Assembly: GCA_003223145.1 (NCBI GenBank)
Contig: QHXY01000070.1
Coordinates: forward strand, 1 to 32,081
Direction of reading: 5' to 3'
Length of the DNA: 32,081 nt
DNA from: Acidobacteriota bacterium
GTDB taxonomy: Bacteria > Acidobacteriota > Polarisedimenticolia > Gp22-AA2
Shown: positions 17,063 to 24,552 of the stretch, in pieces
Numbering within the stretch: the first letter of the stretch is position 1
Layout of the letters: each line of letters opens with the position of its first letter
Position numbers and translations under genes: made by a program
Notes under the pieces: model-generated
What the model saw: the letters and a program-made list of their open reading frames with translations, nothing else
Database searches by the model: none
What the model was told of the DNA's origin: nothing

Positions 17063-18142
17063 TCACCGCCCTCCGGCCGGGCGCAGCGACGCCATCCGGC
17101 CGAGCAGCCACGGCTGCAGACCCGGGCCCCCTGAAAAGCTCACCTGGATCGCCAGGGCGTACAGGGGCGGAGAGCTCTCGGGTGTCTCGACAATCCGCAC
17201 CAGGTCCTTCTCCGTCGTCACCAGGACATCCGCGCCGCGCAGGCGGGCCTCGCGCGCCACCTGCTCCAGATCGCCGCCGCGGTAGCGGTGATGGTCGGAG
17301 AATCGTCGCGAGCCCGCCAGGCGGATACCGAGGGACCGCAGATCGTCTTCGAAGCGCTCCGGGCGGGCGATGCCCGAGAAGGCATAGGCCGCGAATCCCT
17401 TCAGCGAAGCGGGACCGATTGATTCGCCGTCCGGCCCTACGAACGCGCGCGGCACCAGGCGGCAATGAAACAGCGCGGCGCCCGGGTTGTAGCGCTCCAA
17501 GGCCGCGAGCGCGCTCGCGGGGCACTGTCCGTCCGATCTCGTCAGGATGCAGGCATCGGCGCGCGCCATCGAGTCGATCGGCTCGCGGAGCGGGCCGCGC
17601 GGCAGCATTCTACCATTGCCCCATGGGTCGCGCCCGTCCACGAGCAGGAGGTCGATGTCGCGCGCGACCCGGCGGTGCTGGAAACCGTCGTCAAGGAGGA
17701 TCACCTCCGGGTCGGCGGCCCGCAGGAGGAGCCGCGCCGCCTCCACCCGGTCGGCGCCGACGGCCACGGGCACGGCCGGGTTGTCGCGCGCGATCAGGTA
17801 CGGCTCGTCTCCTGCGTGGCGCGGTTCCGCGAGGATCGTCTTCCCGTCCGATACCAGAAGGACGGAGCGCGTGCCCGTCCTGCCGTAACCGCGGCTCACC
17901 ACGCCGACACGATAGCCCGACTCGCGCAGCAACGAGGCCACCCAGGAGGTCAGCGGCGACTTGCCGGTACCCCCGAGCGTCAGGTTGCCGATGCTGATCA
18001 CACGGCACGGCAGGCGGTGCGCGCGCAGGCGGCCCGAGTCGTACAGGGCGTTGCGCAGACCAACCACGGCGCGGTAGGCGATCGCGGGAAGCGCCAGGAA
18101 CGGCCCGGCGGCGGGGGTGTCGAAGATCTCCTGACCGATCAC
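17063..18142 (-). CDS. lpxK: Tetraacyldisaccharide 4'-kinase
   Basis: LpxK phosphorylates the lipid A precursor at the 4' position. The start is GTG at 18142 (VIGQEIFDTPAAG), overlapping the waaA stop by 4 bp; the ORF-track start at 19030 runs through waaA in another frame. The P-loop lies in ISIGNLTLGGTGKSPLTSW. Downstream are GVVSRGYGRTG, HAGDEPYLIAR and ILLDDGFQHRRVARDID, all LpxK signatures. At 359 aa it is a little longer than E. coli LpxK. The N-terminal segment before the P-loop is consistent with membrane association. Confidence 0.94.
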   Translation of the reverse strand: MIGQEIFDTPAAGPFLALPAIAYRAVVGLRNALYDSGRLRAHRLPCRVISIGNLTLGGTGKSPLTSWVASLLRESGYRVGVVSRGYGRTGTRSVLLVSDGKTILAEPRHAGDEPYLIARDNPAVPVAVGADRVEAARLLLRAADPEVILLDDGFQHRRVARDIDLLLVDGRDPWGNGRMLPRGPLREPIDSMARADACILTRSDGQCPASALAALERYNPGAALFHCRLVPRAFVGPDGESIGPASLKGFAAYAFSGIARPERFEDDLRSLGIRLAGSRRFSDHHRYRGGDLEQVAREARLRGADVLVTTEKDLVRIVETPESSPPLYALAIQVSFSGGPGLQPWLLGRMASLRPAGGR

Positions 18143-19449
18143 GTGCGCGCGGCCTTGCGACCCGGCATCCCGGCGGGCGCCAGGTCTTCTTCGAGCATCG
18201 CCAGGGTCCTCTCGAGCGCGCCGCGGTTCGTCTCGACGACCCGCAGCGCCATGGCCGAGGCGACCCGGTAGCCGGCCCGGTCGGCCAGGAGGCGCACCGC
18301 CAGATCTCCGAGAGCCTGACCATCGCCCGCCACGAAGCCGGCGCCGGCGCTGGTCAAGGCCGCGGCCGCGGCCCGGAAATTGTCCATGTGGGGACCGAAC
18401 AGGACCGGCTTTCCGAGGGCGGCCGGCTCGAGCACGTTGTGGCCGCCGCGCGGCACCAGGCTGCCGCCCACGAAGACGAGATCGGAGGCGGCGTACACCT
18501 CCGGCAGCACGCCGAGGACGTCGAGCACCAGGACGTCCCAGGGCGCCGCCGCCCGCCCGCTCGTCGACGCGACTCGGCTCCACAGCGCCACCCGGTGCCC
18601 GGCGGCGCGGGCCGCGTTCTCTCCGGGGGCGAAGTTCTCCGGGTGACGGGGCGCCAGGACGAGCCGGGCCGAAGTGTCGGCCTCGCGCACGGCGCGGAAC
18701 GCGTGCAGGACCGGCTGTTCCTCGCCGGCGGCGGTGCTGCCGGCGACGAACAGCGTCGCGGAGTCCGGGAGGCCCAGCTTGCGGCGCAGGCCATCGCGAT
18801 CGGCGCGGGGCGGAGGCAGATCGAATTTGACGTTGCCCGTGACCCGCACCTTGTCGGCGGGGGCACCGAGGCTCTTGATCCGATCCGCGTCCTCGCCCGA
18901 CTGCATGCCGAACAGGCGCACTCCCTGGAGCGTTCGGCGCAGGAAGGAGCCCAGGGCGCGGTAGCGCGGGTACGTGCGAGCGGAGATCCGCCCGTTCACC
19001 ACGAAGACCGGCACGCCGCGGCGGGTGCACGACCTCAAGAGGTTCGGCCAGATCTCCGTTTCGACAATCAGCAGGGCGCGTGGCCGCAGGCGATCGAGAA
19101 GCCGACCCATCGTGAACGGCAGATCGAACGGCAGGGCCGAGATCGACTCGGGCGGCGCGCCGCCGCCAGCGGCGGCCAGAGCGCGGCCGGTCGCCGTACC
19201 CGTCGTGAAGTGCACCGGGGCGCCGGCGAAGCGCTCCCGCAGGAGCGGCAGCAACGACAGGGCCAGGCGCACCTCGCCCACCGACACGGCATGGATCCAG
19301 AAGCCGCCGGAAGGGCTGCCCGCGGGCAGGGAACCGAGTCTCTCACGAAAGGACAGCGAGGCCGTCCGTTTCAGCAACGCCATGACCATTTGGTAAGGAA
19401 GGACGGCGGCCCAGGCGAGAATCACAAGGGCCCCGTAAAGATGGTACAT
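18139..19449 (-). CDS. waaA: 3-deoxy-D-manno-octulosonic acid (Kdo) transferase
   Basis: WaaA/KdtA transfers Kdo from CMP-Kdo to the lipid A precursor. I start at ATG 19449 (MYHLYGALVILAWAAVLPYQ), which gives the family's N-terminal membrane anchor. The ORF-track start adds 35 unlikely residues upstream of the promoter. The 436-aa GT30 protein has the N-domain motifs FWIHAVSVGEVRLA and LLIVETEIWPNLL, and VRVTGNVKFD. The C-domain ends with FVGGSLVPRGGHNVLEPAA and PVLFGPHMDNF. It is the first gene of the leftward LPS operon. Confidence 0.95.
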   Translation of the reverse strand: MYHLYGALVILAWAAVLPYQMVMALLKRTASLSFRERLGSLPAGSPSGGFWIHAVSVGEVRLALSLLPLLRERFAGAPVHFTTGTATGRALAAAGGGAPPESISALPFDLPFTMGRLLDRLRPRALLIVETEIWPNLLRSCTRRGVPVFVVNGRISARTYPRYRALGSFLRRTLQGVRLFGMQSGEDADRIKSLGAPADKVRVTGNVKFDLPPPRADRDGLRRKLGLPDSATLFVAGSTAAGEEQPVLHAFRAVREADTSARLVLAPRHPENFAPGENAARAAGHRVALWSRVASTSGRAAAPWDVLVLDVLGVLPEVYAASDLVFVGGSLVPRGGHNVLEPAALGKPVLFGPHMDNFRAAAAALTSAGAGFVAGDGQALGDLAVRLLADRAGYRVASAMALRVVETNRGALERTLAMLEEDLAPAGMPGRKAART

Positions 19450-19457
19450 GCGGGCGG

Positions 19458-19487
19458 AGTATAGACCAGCGTTCCGAAGAGCGTCAA
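19458..19487 (-). promoter_or_regulatory. Sigma70-type promoter before waaA
   Basis: On the minus strand TTGACG (19487-19482) and TATACT (19463-19458) are separated by 18 bp. The predicted transcription start falls about 2-4 bases before the waaA ATG at 19449. This would make the message almost leaderless and supports the 19449 start over 19554. Confidence 0.6.
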
Positions 19488-19673
19488 CGCTTCGACGCGG
19501 CGCCCAGGGCGTGAAACCACCCCGTGGCGTGCGCCGCCAGGCACGATTTCGCAAACGGGGCGCGGCTCTTGTTCCCGGCCTCGGGTCGACCCATATTCAC
19601 CTGGAATGATGCCTGAATCTCTTGCAGCTCGGGGCGCAGCCGTCCGCCTCGCGGGCTCCTTCGGGAGATCCAC

Positions 19674-20855
19674 GTGAGCCGCCCGGCGATGCTTCTGGTG
19701 GATCACGACGAGGCCTCGCGCCTGCAGCTCAAGGAGCGCATCGCCGCCATCTGCCCGCCCGGCATGGAGGTCCTGGTCGCGCGATCGGCCGAGGAGGGCC
19801 TCGGCATCCTGTACTCCCTGCGCGAGCAGCACAGGACGATCGAGCTGGTGATCGCCATGCAGGGTATGCCCGGCATACCGGGCGGCCGCTTCCTGGAGAT
19901 CGTCAACGCCCAGTTCGCCGGGGTCGGCAAGATCCTGCTCTCCGGCAAACCCAGCCTGGACGAGGCGATCTACGCCATCAACAACGCCGGTCTCGACAAG
20001 TACATCCCCACGCCGTGGGACCCGGAGGACGTCAAGTTCACCATCACCGCCCTCCTGCGCCAGCGGGAGATGAAGCTCCTGAACGAGAAGCTGCTATCCG
20101 ACCTGCAGGTGCGCAACCAGCAGCTGACGTCGGCGCTGGGCAATCTCGAGCAGGCGCGCCACGACCTGGAGGGCTCGTACATCCAGACGGTCGAATCGCT
20201 GGCCATCGCCCTGGAGGCGAAGGACCGCTACACGGCGGGCCACTCGCAGCGCGTCGCCAAGTTCGCGCGCCTGATCGCGCGCTCCCTGGGAATGCCCCAG
20301 GGGGAGGTGGATATCGTCGGGCAGGTCGCGCTGCTGCACGACATCGGAAAGATCGGCATGCTGGACAAGATCCTGAACAAGCCGGCGAACCTGACGCCGG
20401 AGGAGCGCGAGGCGATCAAGACCCACCCCGTCGTCGGCGCCCAGATCCTGGCGCCGGTCGCGACCTTCTCCAAGCACGTGGAGGGCATCAAGCACCATCA
20501 CGAGATGTTCGACGGCACCGGCTACCCCGGGCGCCTCAAGGGGACCGACATCCCCCTGTCGGCGCGCATCGTCTGCCTGGCCGACGCCTTCGACGCCATG
20601 ACCTCGACGCGTCCCTATCGCGTCGGCCTGCCACTGGAGTTCGCCATCCAGGAGATGCAGAAGATGTCGGGGCGGCAGTTCTGTCCCGACTGCGTCGAGG
20701 CCTTCGTCCGGGTCCTGCAGTCGACGGCCGGCGCCGGCGAACTGGCGGCCTCGGCGCCGGCCGCGCCACCCGTCCCGCGGGCGACGGACGAAGGCGAAGG
20801 CCAGGCATCCCATGACGACGCCGAGCCCCGCGTCCAACTCCCCACCGGGACCTGA
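19674..20855 (+). CDS. REC-HD-GYP protein with degenerate receiver (gene A)
   Basis: HD-GYP domains are c-di-GMP phosphodiesterases. Residues 1-125 form a receiver-like domain. It keeps Asp10 and Asp12 in VDHDE and Ser90 in ILLSG, but the phosphoacceptor position in IELVIAMQGMPGIPG holds Met62, and the conserved Lys before Pro-Trp is Thr113 (YIPTPWD). A coiled coil (about 125-165) leads to the HD-GYP domain (about 166-345): GHSQRV, LLHDIGKIG, KHHHEMFDGTGYPGRLKG, LADAFDAMT. All metal ligands look present. The C-terminus has FCPDC. The GTG start follows GGGAGA. Residues 226-393 are identical to the end of the chimeric gene at 22367. The 393-aa protein probably senses by means other than phosphorylation. 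Confidence 0.9.
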   Translation: MSRPAMLLVDHDEASRLQLKERIAAICPPGMEVLVARSAEEGLGILYSLREQHRTIELVIAMQGMPGIPGGRFLEIVNAQFAGVGKILLSGKPSLDEAIYAINNAGLDKYIPTPWDPEDVKFTITALLRQREMKLLNEKLLSDLQVRNQQLTSALGNLEQARHDLEGSYIQTVESLAIALEAKDRYTAGHSQRVAKFARLIARSLGMPQGEVDIVGQVALLHDIGKIGMLDKILNKPANLTPEEREAIKTHPVVGAQILAPVATFSKHVEGIKHHHEMFDGTGYPGRLKGTDIPLSARIVCLADAFDAMTSTRPYRVGLPLEFAIQEMQKMSGRQFCPDCVEAFVRVLQSTAGAGELAASAPAAPPVPRATDEGEGQASHDDAEPRVQLPTGT

Positions 20856-20897
20856 AAGCTCCGTCCCACCGGAAAAACGCCAACAGACCCGAGCGAC

Positions 20898-20926
20898 TTG
20901 ACAGCGGACGGCCTGTGACTTATGAT
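20898..20926 (+). promoter_or_regulatory. Sigma70-type promoter before RHH-nadA (copy 1)
   Basis: TTGACA (20898-20903), a 17-bp spacer and TATGAT (20921-20926) are near-consensus. The region is strikingly AT-rich for this genome. Expected start is near 20933, about 50 bases before the RHH ATG. Confidence 0.75.
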
Positions 20927-20950
20927 GTTATTCGTAAAATATACATAAGT
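20918..20950 (+). promoter_or_regulatory. Inverted repeat overlapping the RHH promoter (putative operator, copy 1)
   Basis: ACTTATG (20918-20924) and CATAAGT (20944-20950) are perfect 7-bp arms. The left arm overlaps the -10 box and the arms flank the predicted start site. A further CTTATAT in minus orientation is at 20952-20958. Placement suggests repression by a DNA-binding protein, plausibly the RHH protein encoded just downstream. That link is inference. Confidence 0.5.
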
Positions 20951-20982
20951 TATATAAGAAGATCCTGACGCAGGAGTAACGC

Positions 20983-21198
20983 ATGCCCGTGTACAAGAAA
21001 ATCCGCACGTTCACCGCGACGGACCAGGAGCTGGACATGCTGGAGACGGTCGCGCGCTACCACGGCTTCTCGAAAAGCGCGACGATCACCAGCCTGATCA
21101 AGAAGGAGTTCTGGAGGGTGTTCCCGGCAGGGACCCGCGCCATCAGGCCCGATCGCGGGGCGCGCGTGTTCGACCGGGGCGCCGACCGGGGAGAGTGA
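20983..21198 (+). CDS. Small ribbon-helix-helix (CopG/Arc-like) protein, copy 1
   Basis: The 71-aa product looks like a ribbon-helix-helix DNA-binding protein. A basic N-terminal strand (YKKIRTFTATDQEL) is followed by helix 1 (LDMLETVARYHG), a turn at FSKSATI, and helix 2 (TSLIKKEFWRVFP). The last 20 residues are Arg/Asp/Gly rich. The start is firm: AGGAG lies six bases before ATG 20983. Its stop is 1 bp before the nadA ATG, so the two are surely co-transcribed. The promoter carries an inverted repeat, as expected for an autoregulator. Function as a NAD-biosynthesis regulator is a guess from context; an antitoxin-type or general RHH regulator is also possible, but no toxin partner is seen. 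The protein is identical to copy 2. Confidence 0.7.
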   Translation: MPVYKKIRTFTATDQELDMLETVARYHGFSKSATITSLIKKEFWRVFPAGTRAIRPDRGARVFDRGADRGE

Positions 21199-21199
21199 C

Positions 21200-22216
21200 A
21201 TGAGCGGCGTCGGGAGCGTCGGGGAGATCGTCACGATCGCGGCAGCATCGGTCCCGGAGCTCTGGCGGGTGGCCGACCCGAGGGAGGCGACCCGTCGAAT
21301 CGGACAGATCCGGGCTCTGGCGACGGCCCGGAATGCCGTTTTGCTGGCGCACAACTACCAGCTGCCGGAAGTTCAGGAGGCGGCCGACTTCGTGGGCGAT
21401 TCCCTAGGGCTTTCTCTCGAGGCGCAAAAAACCGGCGCGGACGTCATCGTCTTCTGCGGCGTCCACTTCATGGCCGAATCGGCCAAGATCCTCAACCCCG
21501 GGAAGACCGTCCTCCTTCCGAACCTGTCGGCCGGCTGCGCCCTGGCCGACTCGATCACGCCCGAGTCGCTGCTCAAGTGGAAGGAGCGCTACCCCGGGTA
21601 TCTCGTGGTCACTTACATCAACAGCAGTGCCGAGGTGAAGGCGCTGTCGGACATCTGCTGCACATCGGCGAACGCCGTCTCGGTCATCCGCAGCCTCCCG
21701 ACGGACAGGATCTTGTTCACGCCGGACCGCAATCTGGGTCGCTGGGTCGCGCGCCAGGTGCCGGAGAAGGACATCGTCATCTATGACGGGGCCTGCCCGA
21801 CGCATGACGTCCTGCGCGACGCCAGCGTCGAGAGGGTGAAGTCGGGGCACCCGGGCGCCGTCGTCATCGCGCACCCGGAGTGTCGCGAAGACGTCCTTCA
21901 AATGGCCGACGAGGTCTGCTCCACCTCCGGGATGGTGCAGGCGGTGCAGCGCCACCCTGAGGCGCGCACTTTCATCGTCGCCACCGAATGGGCCCTCATC
22001 CACCAGCTCAAGAAGCGCTTCCCGGACCGTGAGTTCATCCCGGCGGACGGCTGCATCGGCTGCCGGCTGCACTGTCCCTACATGAAAATGATCACTCTGG
22101 ACACAGTCCGGCGCGCCCTCCTGGAGAACGTTTTTGAAATCACCGTCGATGCGGAGGACGCCGCCCTGGCGCGGCGCGCCCTCGAGCGGATGATGGCGGT
22201 GCCGCGCGACCGTTGA
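21200..22216 (+). CDS. nadA: Quinolinate synthase NadA, copy 1
   Basis: NadA condenses iminoaspartate with dihydroxyacetone phosphate to quinolinate in de novo NAD synthesis, using a [4Fe-4S] cluster. The 338-aa product has LLAHNYQLPEVQEAADFVGD near the N-terminus. The three cluster cysteines fit the family: AGCALADS, CTSANAV with nearby CC, and the C-terminal GCIGCRLHCPYMKM. AHPECREDVL also belongs to the family. Other motifs are FCGVHFMAESAKIL and YINSSAEVKALSD. GGGGAGAG precedes the ATG. nadB and nadC are not in the window. The protein is identical to copy 2, with one silent base change at 21406. Confidence 0.95.
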   Translation: MSGVGSVGEIVTIAAASVPELWRVADPREATRRIGQIRALATARNAVLLAHNYQLPEVQEAADFVGDSLGLSLEAQKTGADVIVFCGVHFMAESAKILNPGKTVLLPNLSAGCALADSITPESLLKWKERYPGYLVVTYINSSAEVKALSDICCTSANAVSVIRSLPTDRILFTPDRNLGRWVARQVPEKDIVIYDGACPTHDVLRDASVERVKSGHPGAVVIAHPECREDVLQMADEVCSTSGMVQAVQRHPEARTFIVATEWALIHQLKKRFPDREFIPADGCIGCRLHCPYMKMITLDTVRRALLENVFEITVDAEDAALARRALERMMAVPRDR

Positions 22217-22270
22217 AGGCAGGTCGGCCGCGGTTCCGCGAACGCAAAGGCTGCTTCGGCCCTTCCCGGG

Positions 22271-22300
22271 TTGACTCTCCGCTCCGGCGGTCCCTATAAT
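22271..22300 (+). promoter_or_regulatory. Sigma70-type promoter before the chimeric HD-GYP gene
   Basis: TTGACT (22271-22276), an 18-bp spacer and TATAAT (22295-22300). Predicted start is near 22307, leaving a leader of about 60 bases. The TTG that the ORF track uses as a start codon is part of the -35 box. Confidence 0.75.
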
Positions 22301-22366
22301 CACTGCGCTCTTTGTCCTTCCGCGCGCCCGGCCACCGTCCACGAGGCAGGTGACTCCGGCTCCACG

Positions 22367-24208
22367 ATGACGCCCAACACCAGCCAGAAACTGAGCGACG
22401 CCGCCCGGCGCCCCACTCGCAAGATCGTCTACTGGTTCCTCCTGGTCCTCGCCGTCATGGGTCTTCTGCCGCTGGGCGTCTCCGCCTACAAGCTCATCAG
22501 CTACAGCCGCGAGGCGCTGGTCACCTCCCAGCAGGAAGTCCAGCTCCAGGTAGCGACGGCGGTGGCGCGTCAGCTCAACGCGGCGATCGAGGGAATCAAG
22601 ACGCAAATGGCCCGGCTGGGAGAGGCCGTCGCCGCGCTGCCGAAGGGATCGCCAGGTGGGGGCCGAGCCGTTCCCGATCGGGCCCTGATGGAGCGGCTGC
22701 TCGGGTCGGACCTGCTCCTGGTGCGCTACACGCCGCGCCAGGGCGAATCGATCGAGGCCCGCCAGCCGGGGTTCCCGCGCTCCGCGGTCGAAGCCGTGAT
22801 CCGCGAAGGGGTGGGCGTGGCGATGCAGGGGGGGCAGGACGTGAGCGATCCGATCCCGCTGCAAACAGACCAGGGGCAGCACTCGGTGCTGGTGGTGACG
22901 GTGCCGGTCGGGGCCGCCGGAGCGTCCTCCGGCGCGCTCACCGGGGTGGTCGATTTCGCCTCCTACTGGGATCCGGTCGTGGGCGGCCGGCGGACCAGCT
23001 ATATCATTTACGCGCTCGACAGCCAGGGCCGTCTGTTCGCGTCGCAGGACGAAGACGGCATTCTGGGGCGCGGGGACCTCAAGACGTTCGGCGTGGTACG
23101 GGACTGCCTGCGGGCCGGAGGCCACTCGGCTCTGACCTCCGAGTACCTTCTGACGGTGGACGGCAAGCCGGTGCCGTACATCGCCTCGTGCGACACCACC
23201 GCGCAGGGCTGGAAGATCTTCGTCCAGCTCGAGAAGAAGCAGGCCTACGCCACGGTCAACCAGATGATCCAGACGACTCTGTTCTGGGCCGGTCTGGCGG
23301 TGGTCCTGGCGCTCGTCCTGGCGTACGCGCTGGCCGCCAACGTCACCCGGCCGATCAAGGCGCTGGCGGCGGGCACCGAGGCGTTCGCCAAGGGCCAGCT
23401 CGACCAGCGAGTCCGCGTGAAGAGCCGCAACGAGCTCGGGGCCCTGGCCGACACCTTCAACGCCATGGCCGACCAGCTGCAGAACTACATCCAGAGACTG
23501 AGCGCCGCCGTCTCCCTGAACAGCGAGCTGTTCATGGGCACGGTCAAGGCGCTGGCCGAGGCCATCGACGAGAAGGACCCGTACACGCGCGGGCACTCCG
23601 AGCGCGTCAACCAGTACGCCGTTCTGCTCGCCAAGCAGATGGGTCTCTCCAAGAAGGAGATCTACGAGGTGCACATCTCGTCGCTGTTCCACGACATCGG
23701 CAAGATCGGCATGCTGGACAAGATCCTGAACAAGCCGGCGAACCTGACGCCGGAGGAGCGCGAGGCGATCAAGACCCACCCCGTCGTCGGCGCCCAGATC
23801 CTGGCGCCGGTCGCGACCTTCTCCAAGCACGTGGAGGGCATCAAGCACCATCACGAGATGTTCGACGGCACCGGCTACCCCGGGCGCCTCAAGGGGACCG
23901 ACATCCCCCTGTCGGCGCGCATCGTCTGCCTGGCCGACGCCTTCGACGCCATGACCTCGACGCGTCCCTATCGCGTCGGCCTGCCACTGGAGTTCGCCAT
24001 CCAGGAGATGCAGAAGATGTCGGGGCGGCAGTTCTGTCCCGACTGCGTCGAGGCCTTCGTCCGGGTCCTGCAGTCGACGGCCGGCGCCGGCGAACTGGCG
24101 GCCTCGGCGCCGGCCGCGCCACCCGTCCCGCGGGCGACGGACGAAGGCGAAGGCCAGGCATCCCATGACGACGCCGAGCCCCGCGTCCAACTCCCCACCG
24201 GGACCTGA
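22367..24208 (+). CDS. Chimeric membrane HAMP-HD-GYP protein (B N-terminus fused to A C-terminus)
   Basis: The 613-aa product starts at ATG 22367 (MTPNTSQKLSDAARRP); the ORF-track TTG lies in the promoter. Layout: membrane segment about 19-41, a periplasmic sensor of about 260 aa (dCache-sized), second membrane segment about 303-325, HAMP about 325-378 (NVTRPIKALAAG ... ELGALADTFNAMADQL), then HD-GYP. Up to about residue 448 (FHDIGKIG) it matches gene B at 25720, with one Val/Ala change. From there it is identical to the last 168 residues of gene A. The join is in frame and at the equivalent point of the domain, and all HD-GYP motifs (GHSERV, HDIGKIG, HHHEMFDGTGYP) remain. It is probably an active c-di-GMP phosphodiesterase with new C-lobe properties. 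Confidence 0.9.
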   Translation: MTPNTSQKLSDAARRPTRKIVYWFLLVLAVMGLLPLGVSAYKLISYSREALVTSQQEVQLQVATAVARQLNAAIEGIKTQMARLGEAVAALPKGSPGGGRAVPDRALMERLLGSDLLLVRYTPRQGESIEARQPGFPRSAVEAVIREGVGVAMQGGQDVSDPIPLQTDQGQHSVLVVTVPVGAAGASSGALTGVVDFASYWDPVVGGRRTSYIIYALDSQGRLFASQDEDGILGRGDLKTFGVVRDCLRAGGHSALTSEYLLTVDGKPVPYIASCDTTAQGWKIFVQLEKKQAYATVNQMIQTTLFWAGLAVVLALVLAYALAANVTRPIKALAAGTEAFAKGQLDQRVRVKSRNELGALADTFNAMADQLQNYIQRLSAAVSLNSELFMGTVKALAEAIDEKDPYTRGHSERVNQYAVLLAKQMGLSKKEIYEVHISSLFHDIGKIGMLDKILNKPANLTPEEREAIKTHPVVGAQILAPVATFSKHVEGIKHHHEMFDGTGYPGRLKGTDIPLSARIVCLADAFDAMTSTRPYRVGLPLEFAIQEMQKMSGRQFCPDCVEAFVRVLQSTAGAGELAASAPAAPPVPRATDEGEGQASHDDAEPRVQLPTGT

Positions 24209-24250
24209 AAGCTCCGTCCCACCGGAAAAACGCCAACAGACCCGAGCGAC

Positions 24251-24279
24251 TTGACAGCGGACGGCCTGTGACTTATGAT
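24251..24279 (+). promoter_or_regulatory. Sigma70-type promoter before RHH-nadA (copy 2)
   Basis: This is an exact duplicate of the 20898-20926 promoter: TTGACA, 17 bp, TATGAT. It now lies 42 bp after the chimeric gene and drives the second RHH-nadA pair. Confidence 0.72.
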
Positions 24280-24303
24280 GTTATTCGTAAAATATACATA
24301 AGT
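24271..24303 (+). promoter_or_regulatory. Inverted repeat overlapping the RHH promoter (putative operator, copy 2)
   Basis: ACTTATG and CATAAGT arms are unchanged from copy 1. If the RHH protein binds here, both copies would be under the same feedback, so duplication may not double NadA output. Confidence 0.48.
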
Positions 24304-24335
24304 TATATAAGAAGATCCTGACGCAGGAGTAACGC

Positions 24336-24551
24336 ATGCCCGTGTACAAGAAAATCCGCACGTTCACCGCGACGGACCAGGAGCTGGACATGCTGGAGAC
24401 GGTCGCGCGCTACCACGGCTTCTCGAAAAGCGCGACGATCACCAGCCTGATCAAGAAGGAGTTCTGGAGGGTGTTCCCGGCAGGGACCCGCGCCATCAGG
24501 CCCGATCGCGGGGCGCGCGTGTTCGACCGGGGCGCCGACCGGGGAGAGTGA
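24336..24551 (+). CDS. Small ribbon-helix-helix (CopG/Arc-like) protein, copy 2
   Basis: The 71-aa product is identical to the one at 20983, with the same AGGAG ribosome binding site and the same 1-bp spacing to nadA. It lies inside copy 2 of the tandem duplication, downstream of the chimeric HD-GYP gene. No base difference from copy 1 was seen. The RHH assignment rests on the strand-helix-turn-helix pattern and small size, not on a search. Confidence 0.7.
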   Translation: MPVYKKIRTFTATDQELDMLETVARYHGFSKSATITSLIKKEFWRVFPAGTRAIRPDRGARVFDRGADRGE

Positions 24552-24552
24552 C

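Larger units (their letters stand above)
20349..23701 (+). repeat. Tandem duplication, copy 1 (3353 bp)
   Basis: Offset of 3353 bp maps 20349-23712 onto 23702-27065 almost base for base. Copy 1 runs from the HD motif of gene A through RHH, nadA and the first 445 codons of the B-type gene. Four differences were found: 21406 (A vs G), 22978 (C vs G), 23008 (T vs C) and 23304 (T vs C). The shared join sequence is AAGATCGGCAT (11 bp), sitting inside a 23-bp stretch with 22 matches between A and B. No transposase or insertion sequence is at the ends. Confidence 0.95.

Noticed and set aside
17063-19030. 655-aa minus-strand ORF as one long LpxK fusion
   Set aside because: The first ~295 residues are waaA read in another frame. 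The GTG at 18142 overlapping the waaA stop gives a normal-length LpxK.
19562-19597. Promoter TTGTTC-17-CATATT before gene A
   Set aside because: Both boxes are poor matches, so I do not list it as a feature. Gene A must have some promoter in 19490-19673, but I cannot place it.
20841-20875. Intrinsic terminator after gene A
   Set aside because: GGGAC and GTCCC can pair around a 10-base loop but the downstream bases are A-rich, not T-rich, on the coding strand.
20983-21198. Toxin-antitoxin pair for the RHH protein
   Set aside because: The partner gene is nadA, a metabolic enzyme, and no small toxin-like gene lies beside it.
21404-24190. Antisense ORF of 928 aa on the minus strand across nadA and the HD-GYP gene
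   Set aside because: It is the complement of well-recognised genes in GC-rich DNA where stop codons are rare. It is full of His/Arg/Asp shadow composition and has no known motif. The 903-aa ORF at 24496-27207 is its duplicate.
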